From positions 1 to 14,775 of the forward strand of contig JAAYZY010000133.1 of assembly GCA_012514615.1 (NCBI GenBank): DNA of 14,775 bases, read 5' to 3'. Below the pieces are notes generated by a model. It made no database searches. It had not been told where the DNA came from and saw only the letters and a program-made list of their open reading frames with translations. Made by a program: the position numbers and the translations under genes. The DNA is from Chloroflexota bacterium (GTDB taxonomy: Bacteria > Chloroflexota > Anaerolineae > DTPP01). Shown here one piece after another: positions 1 to 6,759 of this stretch (within the stretch, counting starts at the first letter, position 1; each line of letters opens with the position of its first letter).

Positions 1-725
1 ACCGTGCCCAGAGCCACCAGGTCCAACGAGTCTTGGATGCAGGGAGGCTTCTCCGGCCGCTGCGGCAAGGCTGGCAGCTCGCCCTCCACCAGCAGCAGCG
101 CTTGGGCCAGCTTGTAGGCGACCCCCACACCGGAAAGCCCCTTGAACGGGTAGGGGCAGCCCGGCTGCTTGGGGTTGACGATGGTCAGGGCTGGGGGAAT
201 CTCGTCGCTGGGGGAGTGGTGGTCGGTGATGATCACGTCTAGCCCGTGGGTCTGGGCGAAGGCCACTTCTGGGGCAGAGCGGATGCCGCAGTCGGTGGAG
301 ATGACCAGGCGGTAGCCCTGGTGCAGCAGCCCTTCCAGCGCCTTCTGGTTGAGGCCGTACCCTTCATCAACGCGGTGGGGGATGTACTCCCGGGCCTTAG
401 CGCCCAGACCCTGCAGCACCTGCACAAGCAGCGCCGTGGCGGTGACGCCATCGGCGTCGAAATCGCCGTAGACTGCGATCGGCTCGGCTCGCCGAATGGC
501 GGTGCGGATGCGGTCCACCGCCTCGTTCATCCCCTTCATGCGGAAGGGCGCAGGCCCCTCCCAGCTCCGCGCCAGGAAGGCATCGGCTTCCGCGTGCGAG
601 CGCACCCCGCGATGGTAGAGAAGGTGCGCCAACAGCGGCGGCAGGTGGCTCAGGTAGCTGCTGGCCTCCGGCGGGATGGGGCCGCGCACCTGCCAACGCC
701 TCTTGGGCTGCGGTGAAGGCGACAA
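1..725 (-). CDS. recJ: Single-stranded-DNA-specific exonuclease RecJ, N-terminal part (3' end cut by window edge)
   Basis: RecJ is a 5'-3' single-strand DNA exonuclease of the DHH phosphoesterase family, acting in recombinational and mismatch repair. The first 241 residues are visible. Motif I (YGDFDADGV) lies at about 86-94, STDCG at 143-147 and the family-defining ITDHH at 166-170, followed by VNPKQPGCPYPFKGLSGVGV (184-203). The visible end, VALGT, sits where family members continue into the next conserved block. The metal-binding aspartates of these motifs are intact. The start is chosen as TTG (725-723): an AAGGAG ribosome-binding site lies 6 nt upstream, and no ATG or GTG sits in frame near it. 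A nearby GTG at about 732 is out of frame. The gene is divergent from dinB, and a TATAAT-containing promoter lies about 50 nt upstream. The rest of the gene, roughly the second half, lies outside the window. Confidence 0.95.
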   Translation of the reverse strand, partial: MSPSPQPKRRWQVRGPIPPEASSYLSHLPPLLAHLLYHRGVRSHAEADAFLARSWEGPAPFRMKGMNEAVDRIRTAIRRAEPIAVYGDFDADGVTATALLVQVLQGLGAKAREYIPHRVDEGYGLNQKALEGLLHQGYRLVISTDCGIRSAPEVAFAQTHGLDVIITDHHSPSDEIPPALTIVNPKQPGCPYPFKGLSGVGVAYKLAQALLLVEGELPALPQRPEKPPCIQDSLDLVALGT

Positions 726-731
726 GAAGCA

Positions 732-737
732 CTCCTT
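732..737 (-). promoter_or_regulatory. Ribosome-binding site deciding the TTG start of recJ
   Basis: AAGGAG is read on the minus strand, 6 nt before TTG at 725-723. It is the only good Shine-Dalgarno match near the beginning of the conserved RecJ reading frame, so it supports the unusual TTG initiation codon. Confidence 0.7.
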
Positions 738-756
738 TCGTGTGCGGGGGCACGGC

Positions 757-766
757 CCCTGCAGGG
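757..766. repeat. 10-bp perfect palindrome at the predicted recJ transcription start
   Basis: CCCTGCAGGG reads the same on both strands. It lies immediately downstream of the recJ -10, over the predicted start of transcription, which is a typical place for an operator. Short GC palindromes are common by chance in DNA of this composition, so a regulatory role is only a possibility. Confidence 0.25.
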
Positions 767-774
767 CTTGGCCG

Positions 775-803
775 ATTATAGACCACATCCCCCGAAACCG
801 CAA
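775..803 (-). promoter_or_regulatory. Putative sigma-70-type promoter of recJ
   Basis: On the minus strand, a perfect TATAAT (780-775) is preceded by a 17-nt spacer and a weak -35, TTGCGG (803-798). Initiation would fall near 768, giving a leader of about 43 nt before the TTG start. The -35 matches the consensus at only three positions, so the assignment rests mainly on the -10. Confidence 0.5.
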
Positions 804-819
804 CATGCCCAACACGGGG

Positions 820-849
820 TTGCCCGCCCTCTGCCTGCGGTGGTACAAT
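820..849 (+). promoter_or_regulatory. Putative extended -10 promoter of dinB
   Basis: TTGCCC (820-825) is followed by an 18-nt spacer and TACAAT (844-849), with TG at 841-842 making an extended -10 (TGG-TACAAT). Transcription would start near 856, leaving a leader of about 35 nt before the ATG at 891. The same TGGTACAAT word precedes the membrane-protein operon at 6636-6628. Confidence 0.55.
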
Positions 850-890
850 CGGGGCGAGCGATGCGGCATGGGGAAGGGCGGCAGGGGGCC

Positions 891-2099
891 ATGGAACCAG
901 GCACGAGCCAAGCAAGGCAGATCATGCACCTGGATCTGGATGCGTTCTTCGCCTCGATGGAGGAGCTTCTGGACCCGACCCTGCGCGGCCTGCCCCTGGC
1001 GGTGGGGGGTAGCCCCACGGAGCGCGGCGTGGTCTCGTCTGCCTCCTACGCGGCGCGGCGCTTCGGTGTGCGTTCGGCCATGCCCACGGCCCAGGCCCTG
1101 CGGCTGTGCCCCGACCTGATCCTGCGGCCGCCCCGCCACGGCCTCTACGGCCGCTACTCCCAGCAGGTGATGGCCATCCTGCGCAGCTACTCGCCCCTCA
1201 TGGAGCAGATCTCCATCGACGAGGCGTTTGTGGACCTGACCGGCTGCGAGACCCGTTGGGGGCCGGCCCTGGCCGTGGCCCAGGAGGCCCAGGGGCGCAT
1301 CCAGAACGAAGTGGGCCTTTCGGCGTCGGTGGGGCTGGCCAGCAGCAAGCTGGTGGCCAAAATTGCCTCGGGCCTGCGCAAGCCGGCGGGCTTGGTGGTA
1401 GTGGAACCTGGCAGCGAGGCCGCTTTCTTGGCCCCCTTGGCCGTAGACAAGCTGTGGGGGGTAGGGCCGGCCACCGAGGCGCGCCTGCGCACCCTGGGCA
1501 TTCGCACCGTGGGCCACTTGGCTGCCTGCCCGCTGCCGGCGCTGACGCAGGCTGTGGGGCCCCAAGCCGAAGAACTGCAGGAGCGGGCCAGGGGCATAGA
1601 CCGCAGCGAGGTGACGCCGGAACACGACGCTAAGTCCATCAGCCGCGAGACCACCTTCCGGCGAGACGTGGCAGATGCGGAGGCGCTGCGCAAGACCTTG
1701 TTGCGGCTCAGCGAGCGGGTGGCGCGCCACCTGCGCCGCGACGGCGCGGAGGCCCACACGGTTACCCTGAAGCTGCGCTACAGCGACTTCACCACCCTGA
1801 CCCGCTCGCAGTCGCTGCCGCGCACCACCGCGCTGGGTCTGGAGATTTACCAGGTGGCTTGGGCGCTGCTGCTGGGGGTGTGGGACCGCCGCCGCCCCGT
1901 CCGCCTCATCGGCGTGGGGGCGACGAACCTTCAGGTGGGCCAGCGGCAGCTTACCTTCTTGCGAGATGCCGCCGAGCGCCGACGCGAGCTGGCCGATACC
2001 CTGGACCGCTTGCGGGACCGCTACGGCGACGATGTGGTGCGCCCAGCCAGTCTGTTGGAGCCCAGCGAGGACGATGCCCCGCCTCGCCGTCCCAGGTGA
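891..2099 (+). CDS. dinB: DNA polymerase IV (Y-family translesion polymerase)
   Basis: This is an error-prone polymerase that extends primers past lesions and distorted termini. The 402-residue product covers a full Y-family core and little finger. HLDLDAFF at 13-20 holds the first catalytic aspartate (D15) and the steric-gate aromatic (F20). SIDEAFVDLTG begins at 108 and holds the second acidic pair (D110, E111). YAARRFGVRSAMP (53-65) is the fingers motif. A helix-hairpin-helix region (LWGVGPATEARL) follows, and QLTFL near the C-terminus resembles a beta-clamp-binding peptide. ATG 891 is preferred: the frame is open back to 768, but those codons overlap the predicted promoter, and ATG 861 would lie only about 5 nt from the predicted transcript start. 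The gene is divergent from recJ and convergent with sfsA, only 12 nt apart, with no obvious hairpin between them. I see no recognisable LexA box. Confidence 0.96.
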   Translation: MEPGTSQARQIMHLDLDAFFASMEELLDPTLRGLPLAVGGSPTERGVVSSASYAARRFGVRSAMPTAQALRLCPDLILRPPRHGLYGRYSQQVMAILRSYSPLMEQISIDEAFVDLTGCETRWGPALAVAQEAQGRIQNEVGLSASVGLASSKLVAKIASGLRKPAGLVVVEPGSEAAFLAPLAVDKLWGVGPATEARLRTLGIRTVGHLAACPLPALTQAVGPQAEELQERARGIDRSEVTPEHDAKSISRETTFRRDVADAEALRKTLLRLSERVARHLRRDGAEAHTVTLKLRYSDFTTLTRSQSLPRTTALGLEIYQVAWALLLGVWDRRRPVRLIGVGATNLQVGQRQLTFLRDAAERRRELADTLDRLRDRYGDDVVRPASLLEPSEDDAPPRRPR

Positions 2100-2111
2100 C
2101 GCGCTGGACGG

Positions 2112-2816
2112 CTAGACCGACAGGTCCACTGGCACGGTCTCGGTGATGACGATGGTCTGTGGGCTCACCTGACAGCGGCAAGCCAGCACTTCCACCCCGG
2201 CAGCGGCAGCCTGAACCAACGCCCGGGCGAAAGTGGGGTCTGCCTGCCACTGCGGGCGGAAGCAGGCTACGTCCGAGCGCTGGATCACGAAAGCCGCCAG
2301 CGCCCGCTGCCCAGCCTCCACTAGCGACATGAGCTCAGCCATGTGGCGGGCGCCGCGGGCGGTCACCGCATCGGGGAAGAGCGCGCAGCCGCCCTCCACC
2401 AGCGTCACCGACTTCACCTCGGCCCACACCCTGTCAGTCGCTCCCCCTGGCCCTTGCAGCAAGAAGTCCAGCCGGCTGTGGCCCCGGGGCACCTCGGCTT
2501 GGGCCACGGTGTAGCCGCGCCAACCAGGCAGGCGGCCAGCCTCCAGGGCCTCTCGGAAGAGAGCGTTGGGGAGCCGCGAGTCGGTGGAGATCCACACCGC
2601 GCCCTGTCGGATGAGGATCACCTGATAGGGCGTGCGGCGGCCTGGCTCCGGGCGAGGGGCGAGCAGCAGCGCCGCGCCGGGGACGAGCAGCTCCTGCAGC
2701 CTGCCCGGGTCGGGCAAGTGCGCGGACACGGTCTCCCCGTTCAGCTGGGCGATGACGACGAAGCGGTTGGGCCGGCGGAGGAAGCGCGCTTCCAGCAGGG
2801 GGTGGGGGAGTTGCAC
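2112..2816 (-). CDS. sfsA: SfsA family protein (sugar fermentation stimulation protein homologue)
   Basis: The 234-residue product has the usual SfsA length. Family landmarks are HLPDPGRLQELL (33-44), SRLDFLL (114-120), WAEVKSVTL (131-139) and FPDAVTARGARHMAEL (147-162). D117, E133 and K135 fit the PD-(D/E)xK nuclease-like core described for the family. Its biochemical role is unsettled: it was first noted in E. coli as a factor affecting maltose metabolism, and nucleic-acid binding has been reported. The GTG at 2816 is chosen because it sits directly before the conserved N-terminus and 17 nt after the stop of the preceding gene. Earlier codons of the open frame overlap that gene, and the ribosome-binding site is weak. 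It is the last gene of the minus-strand run that begins at 6607. Confidence 0.93.
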   Translation of the reverse strand: MQLPHPLLEARFLRRPNRFVVIAQLNGETVSAHLPDPGRLQELLVPGAALLLAPRPEPGRRTPYQVILIRQGAVWISTDSRLPNALFREALEAGRLPGWRGYTVAQAEVPRGHSRLDFLLQGPGGATDRVWAEVKSVTLVEGGCALFPDAVTARGARHMAELMSLVEAGQRALAAFVIQRSDVACFRPQWQADPTFARALVQAAAAGVEVLACRCQVSPQTIVITETVPVDLSV

Positions 2817-2833
2817 CGGCCTGACCGAACGAC

Positions 2834-3247
2834 CTAACGTCCGCTGCGGATGATGAGGAATAGGCCCATGATGATGAGGCCCACGCCGCCTACCCGCGTC
2901 CAGGTGACCGTCTCGTGGAAGAGCAGCCGACCGATGATCAGCGAGAAGACGTAGGTCAGGCTGACCAAGGGGAAGGCGAAGCTGAAGTCCAGCTTGGACA
3001 GCACATCGAGCCACAGGATGGCGCTGAGGCCGTAGAAGGCGAACCCCAAGATGATGTAGGGAGTAGAGAACATCTTCCCCAGGTTGGCCCCCACCGCTCC
3101 GTGCAGGAAGCTCAGACCGCCCACCGCGTTCAGGCCGAGCTTCAAGCAGGTCTGCCCTCCCACCAGCAGCAGGATGGCGATTACAGCGATGATCAGGGTG
3201 GTTACCATCGGTTTCTCTCTCTTTCCCTCCGTTGGCACGGTCGACAT
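2834..3247 (-). CDS. Small four-helix EamA/SMR-like (ArnE/ArnF-type) transporter
   Basis: The 137-residue membrane protein has four predicted helices, at about 15-35, 62-82, 87-109 and 116-133. This is half the size of a full EamA transporter. TM1 carries GGQTCLKLGL (30-39), and the second half has the drug/metabolite-superfamily pattern LDFSFAFPLVSLTYV (86-100), IIGRLLFHE (104-112) and an RVGGVGLIIMG end (118-128). TM1 lacks the membrane-embedded glutamate of EmrE-type drug antiporters, so drug/proton exchange is unlikely. Small DMT proteins of this shape include ArnE/ArnF, which are implicated in flipping undecaprenyl-phosphate aminoarabinose. The ATG at 3247 is chosen because AGGAG lies 5 nt upstream; a second ATG at 3208 has a poorer site. 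It starts 13 nt after the stop of the preceding GT-C-like gene. Lipid-linked sugar translocation is inferred from context; the substrate is unknown. Confidence 0.85.
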   Translation of the reverse strand: MSTVPTEGKREKPMVTTLIIAVIAILLLVGGQTCLKLGLNAVGGLSFLHGAVGANLGKMFSTPYIILGFAFYGLSAILWLDVLSKLDFSFAFPLVSLTYVFSLIIGRLLFHETVTWTRVGGVGLIIMGLFLIIRSGR

Positions 3248-3252
3248 GGATT

Positions 3253-3258
3253 CTCCTG
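3253..3258 (-). promoter_or_regulatory. Ribosome-binding site deciding the start of the small EamA-like gene
   Basis: CAGGAG on the minus strand ends 5 nt before ATG 3247-3245. It lies in the 13-nt gap after the upstream stop codon. It favours this start over the internal ATG at 3208, whose upstream GGAGG is about 16 nt away. Confidence 0.6.
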
Positions 3259-3260
3259 TT

Positions 3261-5003
3261 TCAGGGTGACAGATTGGGGAGAGCCACCTGGTAGATGGCG
3301 GTCTCTCCTTCCGCGAAGACGAGCCGTAGATAGGATGCTGCCCCAGGCCCAGCCGCTGCCCCAGGGGCCAGGGCGCGCTCGTCCGGTCCCCAGTAGACGT
3401 AGGCGATGCCCTGCTGCTGCAACCAGCCCGCCCACTGGGCCTGGGCCTGCGCCGCCCCGGTGTAGAAGGCGATCGCCTCTGCCAGCTTCTCGTCGTATCG
3501 GGCGGTGATGGCGCCGTGGCCGAGGTAGACCCACACATCGCTGTAAACCGGCAGGGTGTTGCCCACCGCCGGCGACGACAGTACGATGCTGCCCGGCGCC
3601 GCCTCCCTGGCCAGCCACTCCGCTGCCGCCCAGGCCTCCCGGCGGAGGTAGAGCGGGGCGATGTGACCGCCCGATTGTACCACAGGCCCCGCCAGTAAGA
3701 GCAAATGGGAGGGTAGAGTGAGCCACAGCAGGCCGTAGATCGCCAGGCGGCGCAGGCCGCCGCGGCTGTAGCGGCGGGAGGCGCGGCGCTCTAGCCAAGC
3801 CACAGCGCGGCTTCGGCCCAAGGCGGGCAGCAGTGTGTGGGTGAGCCCCAGCGCCGCCAAGAGGCAGACGGTGGGGTGAATGCCCAGCAGCAGCCGCCGC
3901 TGCAGGTTGAACGGGCTGTAGAGGAGGATCAGCGCTGCCAGGATCCAGCTGAGGCAGAAAGCGACCCTCTCATCCCGTCGCTGCCAGATCCGTCTGGCCC
4001 CGGGCACGGCCAGCAGGAGGAAAAGGGCGTATGCGGCGAAGAAATGCGCCGGGTGCGGCGAGAGACCCAGGTTCTGCCGTGACCATTCGGCAAACGCCGG
4101 GTTGAAGAGGAAGACCCAGGCGCTGTAGAGCAGGCCCGGCAGCGAGATCAGCCCTACCGCTAGCGCAGCGCGCAGCGCGGCGCGCCAGCGAGGGCTGCGC
4201 CACAGGCAGAGCCCGGCCAGGTAGGCGCCCATGGCCGCATAGACGATGGGGATGTCGAACGGCACCACGAACGACAGCACGAAGGCCCACACGCCCCCCC
4301 AGACCGCCTCGCTCAAGCGCCCGTCGGTGGCCTGCAAGAAACGCTGGAGCGCCCCCAACAGCAGCACCAGCGAAAGGGAGATGTGAGGGAAGCTGTAGAT
4401 GATCGGCAGGGTGAAGGCCTCAGGGACCCAGAAGTCGATGGGCAGCGCGCCGAGCCATGTGCTCCTCCCGCTCAGGATCACCAGCCAGCCCAGGCCACTG
4501 GAGAACGCGGCAAGCAGCCAGGCCACCTTGCGGGTCGCCACCCAGGGGGTGAAGTAGGCCACGAAGCGGTAGACAGCCCAAAGCGCCCACAGGCCCAGCC
4601 CCGCCCGTGCCAGGTGGAACGTGGCCAGCAGGCTGCCGCCCAAGAGGGGCGTCAGTTTGCCCAGCAGCAGGTAGAGGCCGTGAACGAAGGGGCGGGGGTG
4701 GTCTTCCGAGGTGAAGGGCAGGTGCAGCAACCAGGCTCCGTTGGCCCCCTGGCGCATCTCAGCCAAGTAGGTGCGGACGTCTTCCACGTCGTAGACGAGG
4801 CCGCCGAAACGGTAGTCGTCGGTGGCCTGGAGGGCGCACCATGCGTAGGGCAGGGAGGTCAGGACGATCACCATCAACGACCAGGCCAGCACCCAGCCCA
4901 CCTCCCCACGGCCCACCTGGCCACGGGGCTGGCTGTGGGGGCCTGGTCCCCCGGGCCGCCTGGCCTGGCCTTTGCCTGGAGCGCTGCTGCCGGAGCTGCC
5001 CAT
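3261..5003 (-). CDS. Polytopic membrane protein, GT-C glycosyltransferase-like (paralogue 2 of a tandem pair)
   Basis: The 580-residue product begins with a Gly/Pro/Arg-rich soluble tail of about 35 residues, followed by many hydrophobic segments from about 37 to 440, then a soluble C-terminal domain of about 130 residues. It is clearly homologous to the gene upstream. Shared landmarks are the LTxLPY end of TM1 (48-53), a DD pair (62-63), FGGL then YLAEMR (66-84), LPFTSED (95-101), SSGLGWL (168-174), a PH motif (206-207), SPFNLQRRLLLGIH (363-376) and AAEWL (460-464). A membrane protein with an acidic pair in the first outer loop matches GT-C enzymes such as ArnT, which use polyprenyl-phosphate sugars, but no substrate can be read. 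The ATG overlaps the upstream stop by one base (TGATG), with GAGGT 6 nt before it, so translation is probably coupled. The function is inferred; another membrane role remains possible. Confidence 0.85.
   Translation of the reverse strand: MGSSGSSAPGKGQARRPGGPGPHSQPRGQVGRGEVGWVLAWSLMVIVLTSLPYAWCALQATDDYRFGGLVYDVEDVRTYLAEMRQGANGAWLLHLPFTSEDHPRPFVHGLYLLLGKLTPLLGGSLLATFHLARAGLGLWALWAVYRFVAYFTPWVATRKVAWLLAAFSSGLGWLVILSGRSTWLGALPIDFWVPEAFTLPIIYSFPHISLSLVLLLGALQRFLQATDGRLSEAVWGGVWAFVLSFVVPFDIPIVYAAMGAYLAGLCLWRSPRWRAALRAALAVGLISLPGLLYSAWVFLFNPAFAEWSRQNLGLSPHPAHFFAAYALFLLLAVPGARRIWQRRDERVAFCLSWILAALILLYSPFNLQRRLLLGIHPTVCLLAALGLTHTLLPALGRSRAVAWLERRASRRYSRGGLRRLAIYGLLWLTLPSHLLLLAGPVVQSGGHIAPLYLRREAWAAAEWLAREAAPGSIVLSSPAVGNTLPVYSDVWVYLGHGAITARYDEKLAEAIAFYTGAAQAQAQWAGWLQQQGIAYVYWGPDERALAPGAAAGPGAASYLRLVFAEGETAIYQVALPNLSP
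3674..3682 (-). promoter_or_regulatory. Extended -10-like word inside the second GT-C-like gene
   Basis: TGGTACAAT on the minus strand is identical to the word at the dinB and operon promoters. It could be an internal promoter for the small transporter and sfsA. There is no -35 at 17 nt; TTGCTC lies 19 nt upstream (3704-3699). The same bases encode Val-Val-Gln-Ser, so it may be coincidence. Confidence 0.2.
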
Positions 5004-6607
5004 CAGTGTACCTCGAAGACCGTCACGTCGCCCCGGGCGAACACCGGGCGCAGGGGACTGGGGGGCTCTGGCTGCCAGGGGCCCAGGGCGGCCTCGGCCG
5101 GCCCCCGCATGATGTAGCGGACCCGGTGGGCCTGCAGCCAGGCGGCCTCCTCCTCAGGGGCCACTTCGCCTCGGTAGAAACGTTCCACTTCCCCTCGGCG
5201 CGTGGCGGCCTCGGCGGTCTCCATGGGGTGGCCGTACACCACCGGCAGGCCTGCCCACACCGGGACGAACAGGCTGGTGGAGGGCGCCGCCAGGACCACG
5301 CCGTCGCCGTCGCTGACCTGGTGCAACCACTCCATGGCCTCGGCCTCGGCGCGGCTGAAGTAGTAGTGACGGTCGTGGGTGACCACCCCGCTGAGGGCGA
5401 TGAGCAGGATCAGCAGGTTGGAGACGGCAGAGCCGGCCACGCTGCCCACCAACGCCGAGCGTTCCCGCCCGCGGCAGAGCCGTGCCTCAGCCAAAGTCAG
5501 CAGCCCGTAGCCGGCCAAACCGCACAGCGGCACGTGCAGGCCCATCATCAGCCTGCGCTGCATCGGCAGCGGCAAGAAGATGATGGCCAGGTTCACGACG
5601 GCCCAGGCCCCCAGCGGCTCCAATCCTTGCCGGCCGCGGCGCCAGGCTTGCCACCCACCCACCAGCGCCCAGAGCCCCACCAAGCCGTAGGTCAGGGCAA
5701 CATCCCAGGCTGGGGGGGTGGGGGTCTGGTTCTGGGCGCTCCAGCTTCGGATGAGGGGATCGGCCGACACGACGTAGAGCGTGTAGGCGGCCACCCCGAC
5801 CACCGGGGGCAGCGAAAGGGCGGTCACCGCCGCCTGCGCAGTGGGGAAGGCTCGTTGCCGCAGCCAGCGCCAGGCCAGCGCCCCGCCCGTCACCCCGTAG
5901 GCGGTGATGGCGGCAAACGGCTGGGCCAGCGCCAGCCCCAGGGCGCAGGCGGCAGCCGCCAGAGCGCGCCGCGCCAACGGCTGGCCAGGGGCTGCCTCGG
6001 CGGTGCAGAAGTGGAAGAGCCACAGGGCCAGGCCGGAGGCCAGGGGGAAGTGGGGATTGGTGAACATGGAGGTGAAGGAGATGGCTTCCGACACCCACAG
6101 GTCGCCGGCGATGTGCCCGAACGGCAGCGCCAGCCAGCCCAGCCCCGACGAAACCGCCACCAGGGCCCAGGACAGATGCAGGTGCCTCCCGTCAAAGGCA
6201 TACCCCTCCAGGAAGCGGAACGCGCTCCAGAGGAAGAAGAGGGAGGCCAGGGCGCGCCCCAGGTGATAGGCCAGCGCCAGGGGCAGGCCCAGGCGCACGG
6301 TGACGAAGCCCCACAGCAGGTACGGTAGGTAGAGGAAATGGCCGGTCTGCTCTTCGGAGGTGTAGGGCAGGCGGAAGCGCAGCGAGCCCTCAGCGCCCAA
6401 GCGCATCTTGGCTAGGTACGAGTTGCAGTCTTGAGGGTTGGCCAACAGGCCGCCGAACTGCAGGTCGTCTGGGGTCAGGGCCCAGGCCATGAGGTAGGGC
6501 AGACAGGTGAGGCCCACCACCAAGAGCGCCCATGTCCAGGGGAAGCGGGCGCGCGGACGCGCTGCTTCGGCAAGCGATATCGTCTGTTCGGCAGGGTGTG
6601 TGGTCAT
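5003..6607 (-). CDS. Polytopic membrane protein, GT-C glycosyltransferase-like (paralogue 1 of a tandem pair)
   Basis: The 534-residue product has a short polar N-terminus, a first hydrophobic helix at about 25-43, an outer-loop acidic pair (D47, D48), and FGGL then YLAKMR (51-69). LPYTSEE (80-86), SSGLGWLALPFGH (153-165) and NPHFPLASGLALWLFHF (184-200) follow, then LPLPMQRRLMMGLH (345-358). A soluble C-terminal domain starts near AMEWL (424-428). The architecture fits GT-C glycosyltransferases or related membrane enzymes acting on the outer side of the cytoplasmic membrane; the acceptor and donor are unknown. I do not recognise a named family member. It is the first gene of the operon: an extended -10 promoter lies 21 nt upstream of the ATG, and GAGGG serves as a distant ribosome-binding site in a leader of only about 14 nt. 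Its stop overlaps the start of the next gene. Confidence 0.85.
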   Translation of the reverse strand: MTTHPAEQTISLAEAARPRARFPWTWALLVVGLTCLPYLMAWALTPDDLQFGGLLANPQDCNSYLAKMRLGAEGSLRFRLPYTSEEQTGHFLYLPYLLWGFVTVRLGLPLALAYHLGRALASLFFLWSAFRFLEGYAFDGRHLHLSWALVAVSSGLGWLALPFGHIAGDLWVSEAISFTSMFTNPHFPLASGLALWLFHFCTAEAAPGQPLARRALAAAACALGLALAQPFAAITAYGVTGGALAWRWLRQRAFPTAQAAVTALSLPPVVGVAAYTLYVVSADPLIRSWSAQNQTPTPPAWDVALTYGLVGLWALVGGWQAWRRGRQGLEPLGAWAVVNLAIIFLPLPMQRRLMMGLHVPLCGLAGYGLLTLAEARLCRGRERSALVGSVAGSAVSNLLILLIALSGVVTHDRHYYFSRAEAEAMEWLHQVSDGDGVVLAAPSTSLFVPVWAGLPVVYGHPMETAEAATRRGEVERFYRGEVAPEEEAAWLQAHRVRYIMRGPAEAALGPWQPEPPSPLRPVFARGDVTVFEVH

Positions 6608-6627
6608 GCTGGCGAGCCCTCGGGGTC

Positions 6628-6656
6628 ATTGTACCACAGGCAGGTCAGGGCCACAA
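6628..6656 (-). promoter_or_regulatory. Putative extended -10 promoter of the membrane-protein operon
   Basis: On the minus strand, TTGTGG (6656-6651) is followed by 17 nt and TACAAT (6633-6628), with TG forming an extended -10 (TGG-TACAAT). Predicted initiation near 6621 would leave a very short leader before ATG 6607. It would drive the two GT-C-like genes, the small transporter and sfsA. Confidence 0.55.
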
Positions 6657-6717
6657 AGGCTTGTGGGGGCGTCCCCCGGCGCGGCTGGCGATGATCCAGG
6701 ATAGTTGGGGCAGGTCT

Positions 6718-6748
6718 ACAGAGCACCGACGCAGTCCGATGCCTCTGT
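6718..6748. repeat. Imperfect inverted repeat upstream of the cdsZ promoter
   Basis: ACAGAG (6718-6723) and CTCTGT (6743-6748) are exact inverted copies. The inner bases CACCGA and TCCGATG continue the symmetry imperfectly. The repeat ends 11 nt before the -35 hexamer at 6760, a plausible position for an activator or repressor site in this divergent intergenic region. No known operator consensus is recognised. Confidence 0.25.
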
Positions 6749-6759
6749 TTCGCCGCCCC

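Noticed and set aside
768..890. Upstream extension of the DinB frame to an ATG at 768
   Set aside because: The extension covers the predicted promoter (820-849), lacks a ribosome-binding site and adds residues with no counterpart before the conserved HLDLDAFF.
2097..2160. A terminator between the convergent dinB and sfsA genes
   Set aside because: Only a 4-bp inverted repeat (GACC/GGTC) without a T-tract is present.
4841..6328. A 495-codon open frame on the plus strand opposite the first GT-C-like gene
   Set aside because: Its translation is Gln/Gly/His/Arg-rich with no recognisable domain, and it lies antisense to a gene with a clear paralogue. High GC lengthens such shadow frames.
6661..6676. 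GGGGGCGTCCCCC as a terminator or small RNA stem between the divergent genes
   Set aside because: It has only four or five base pairs and no T-tract, and neither flanking gene reads into it.
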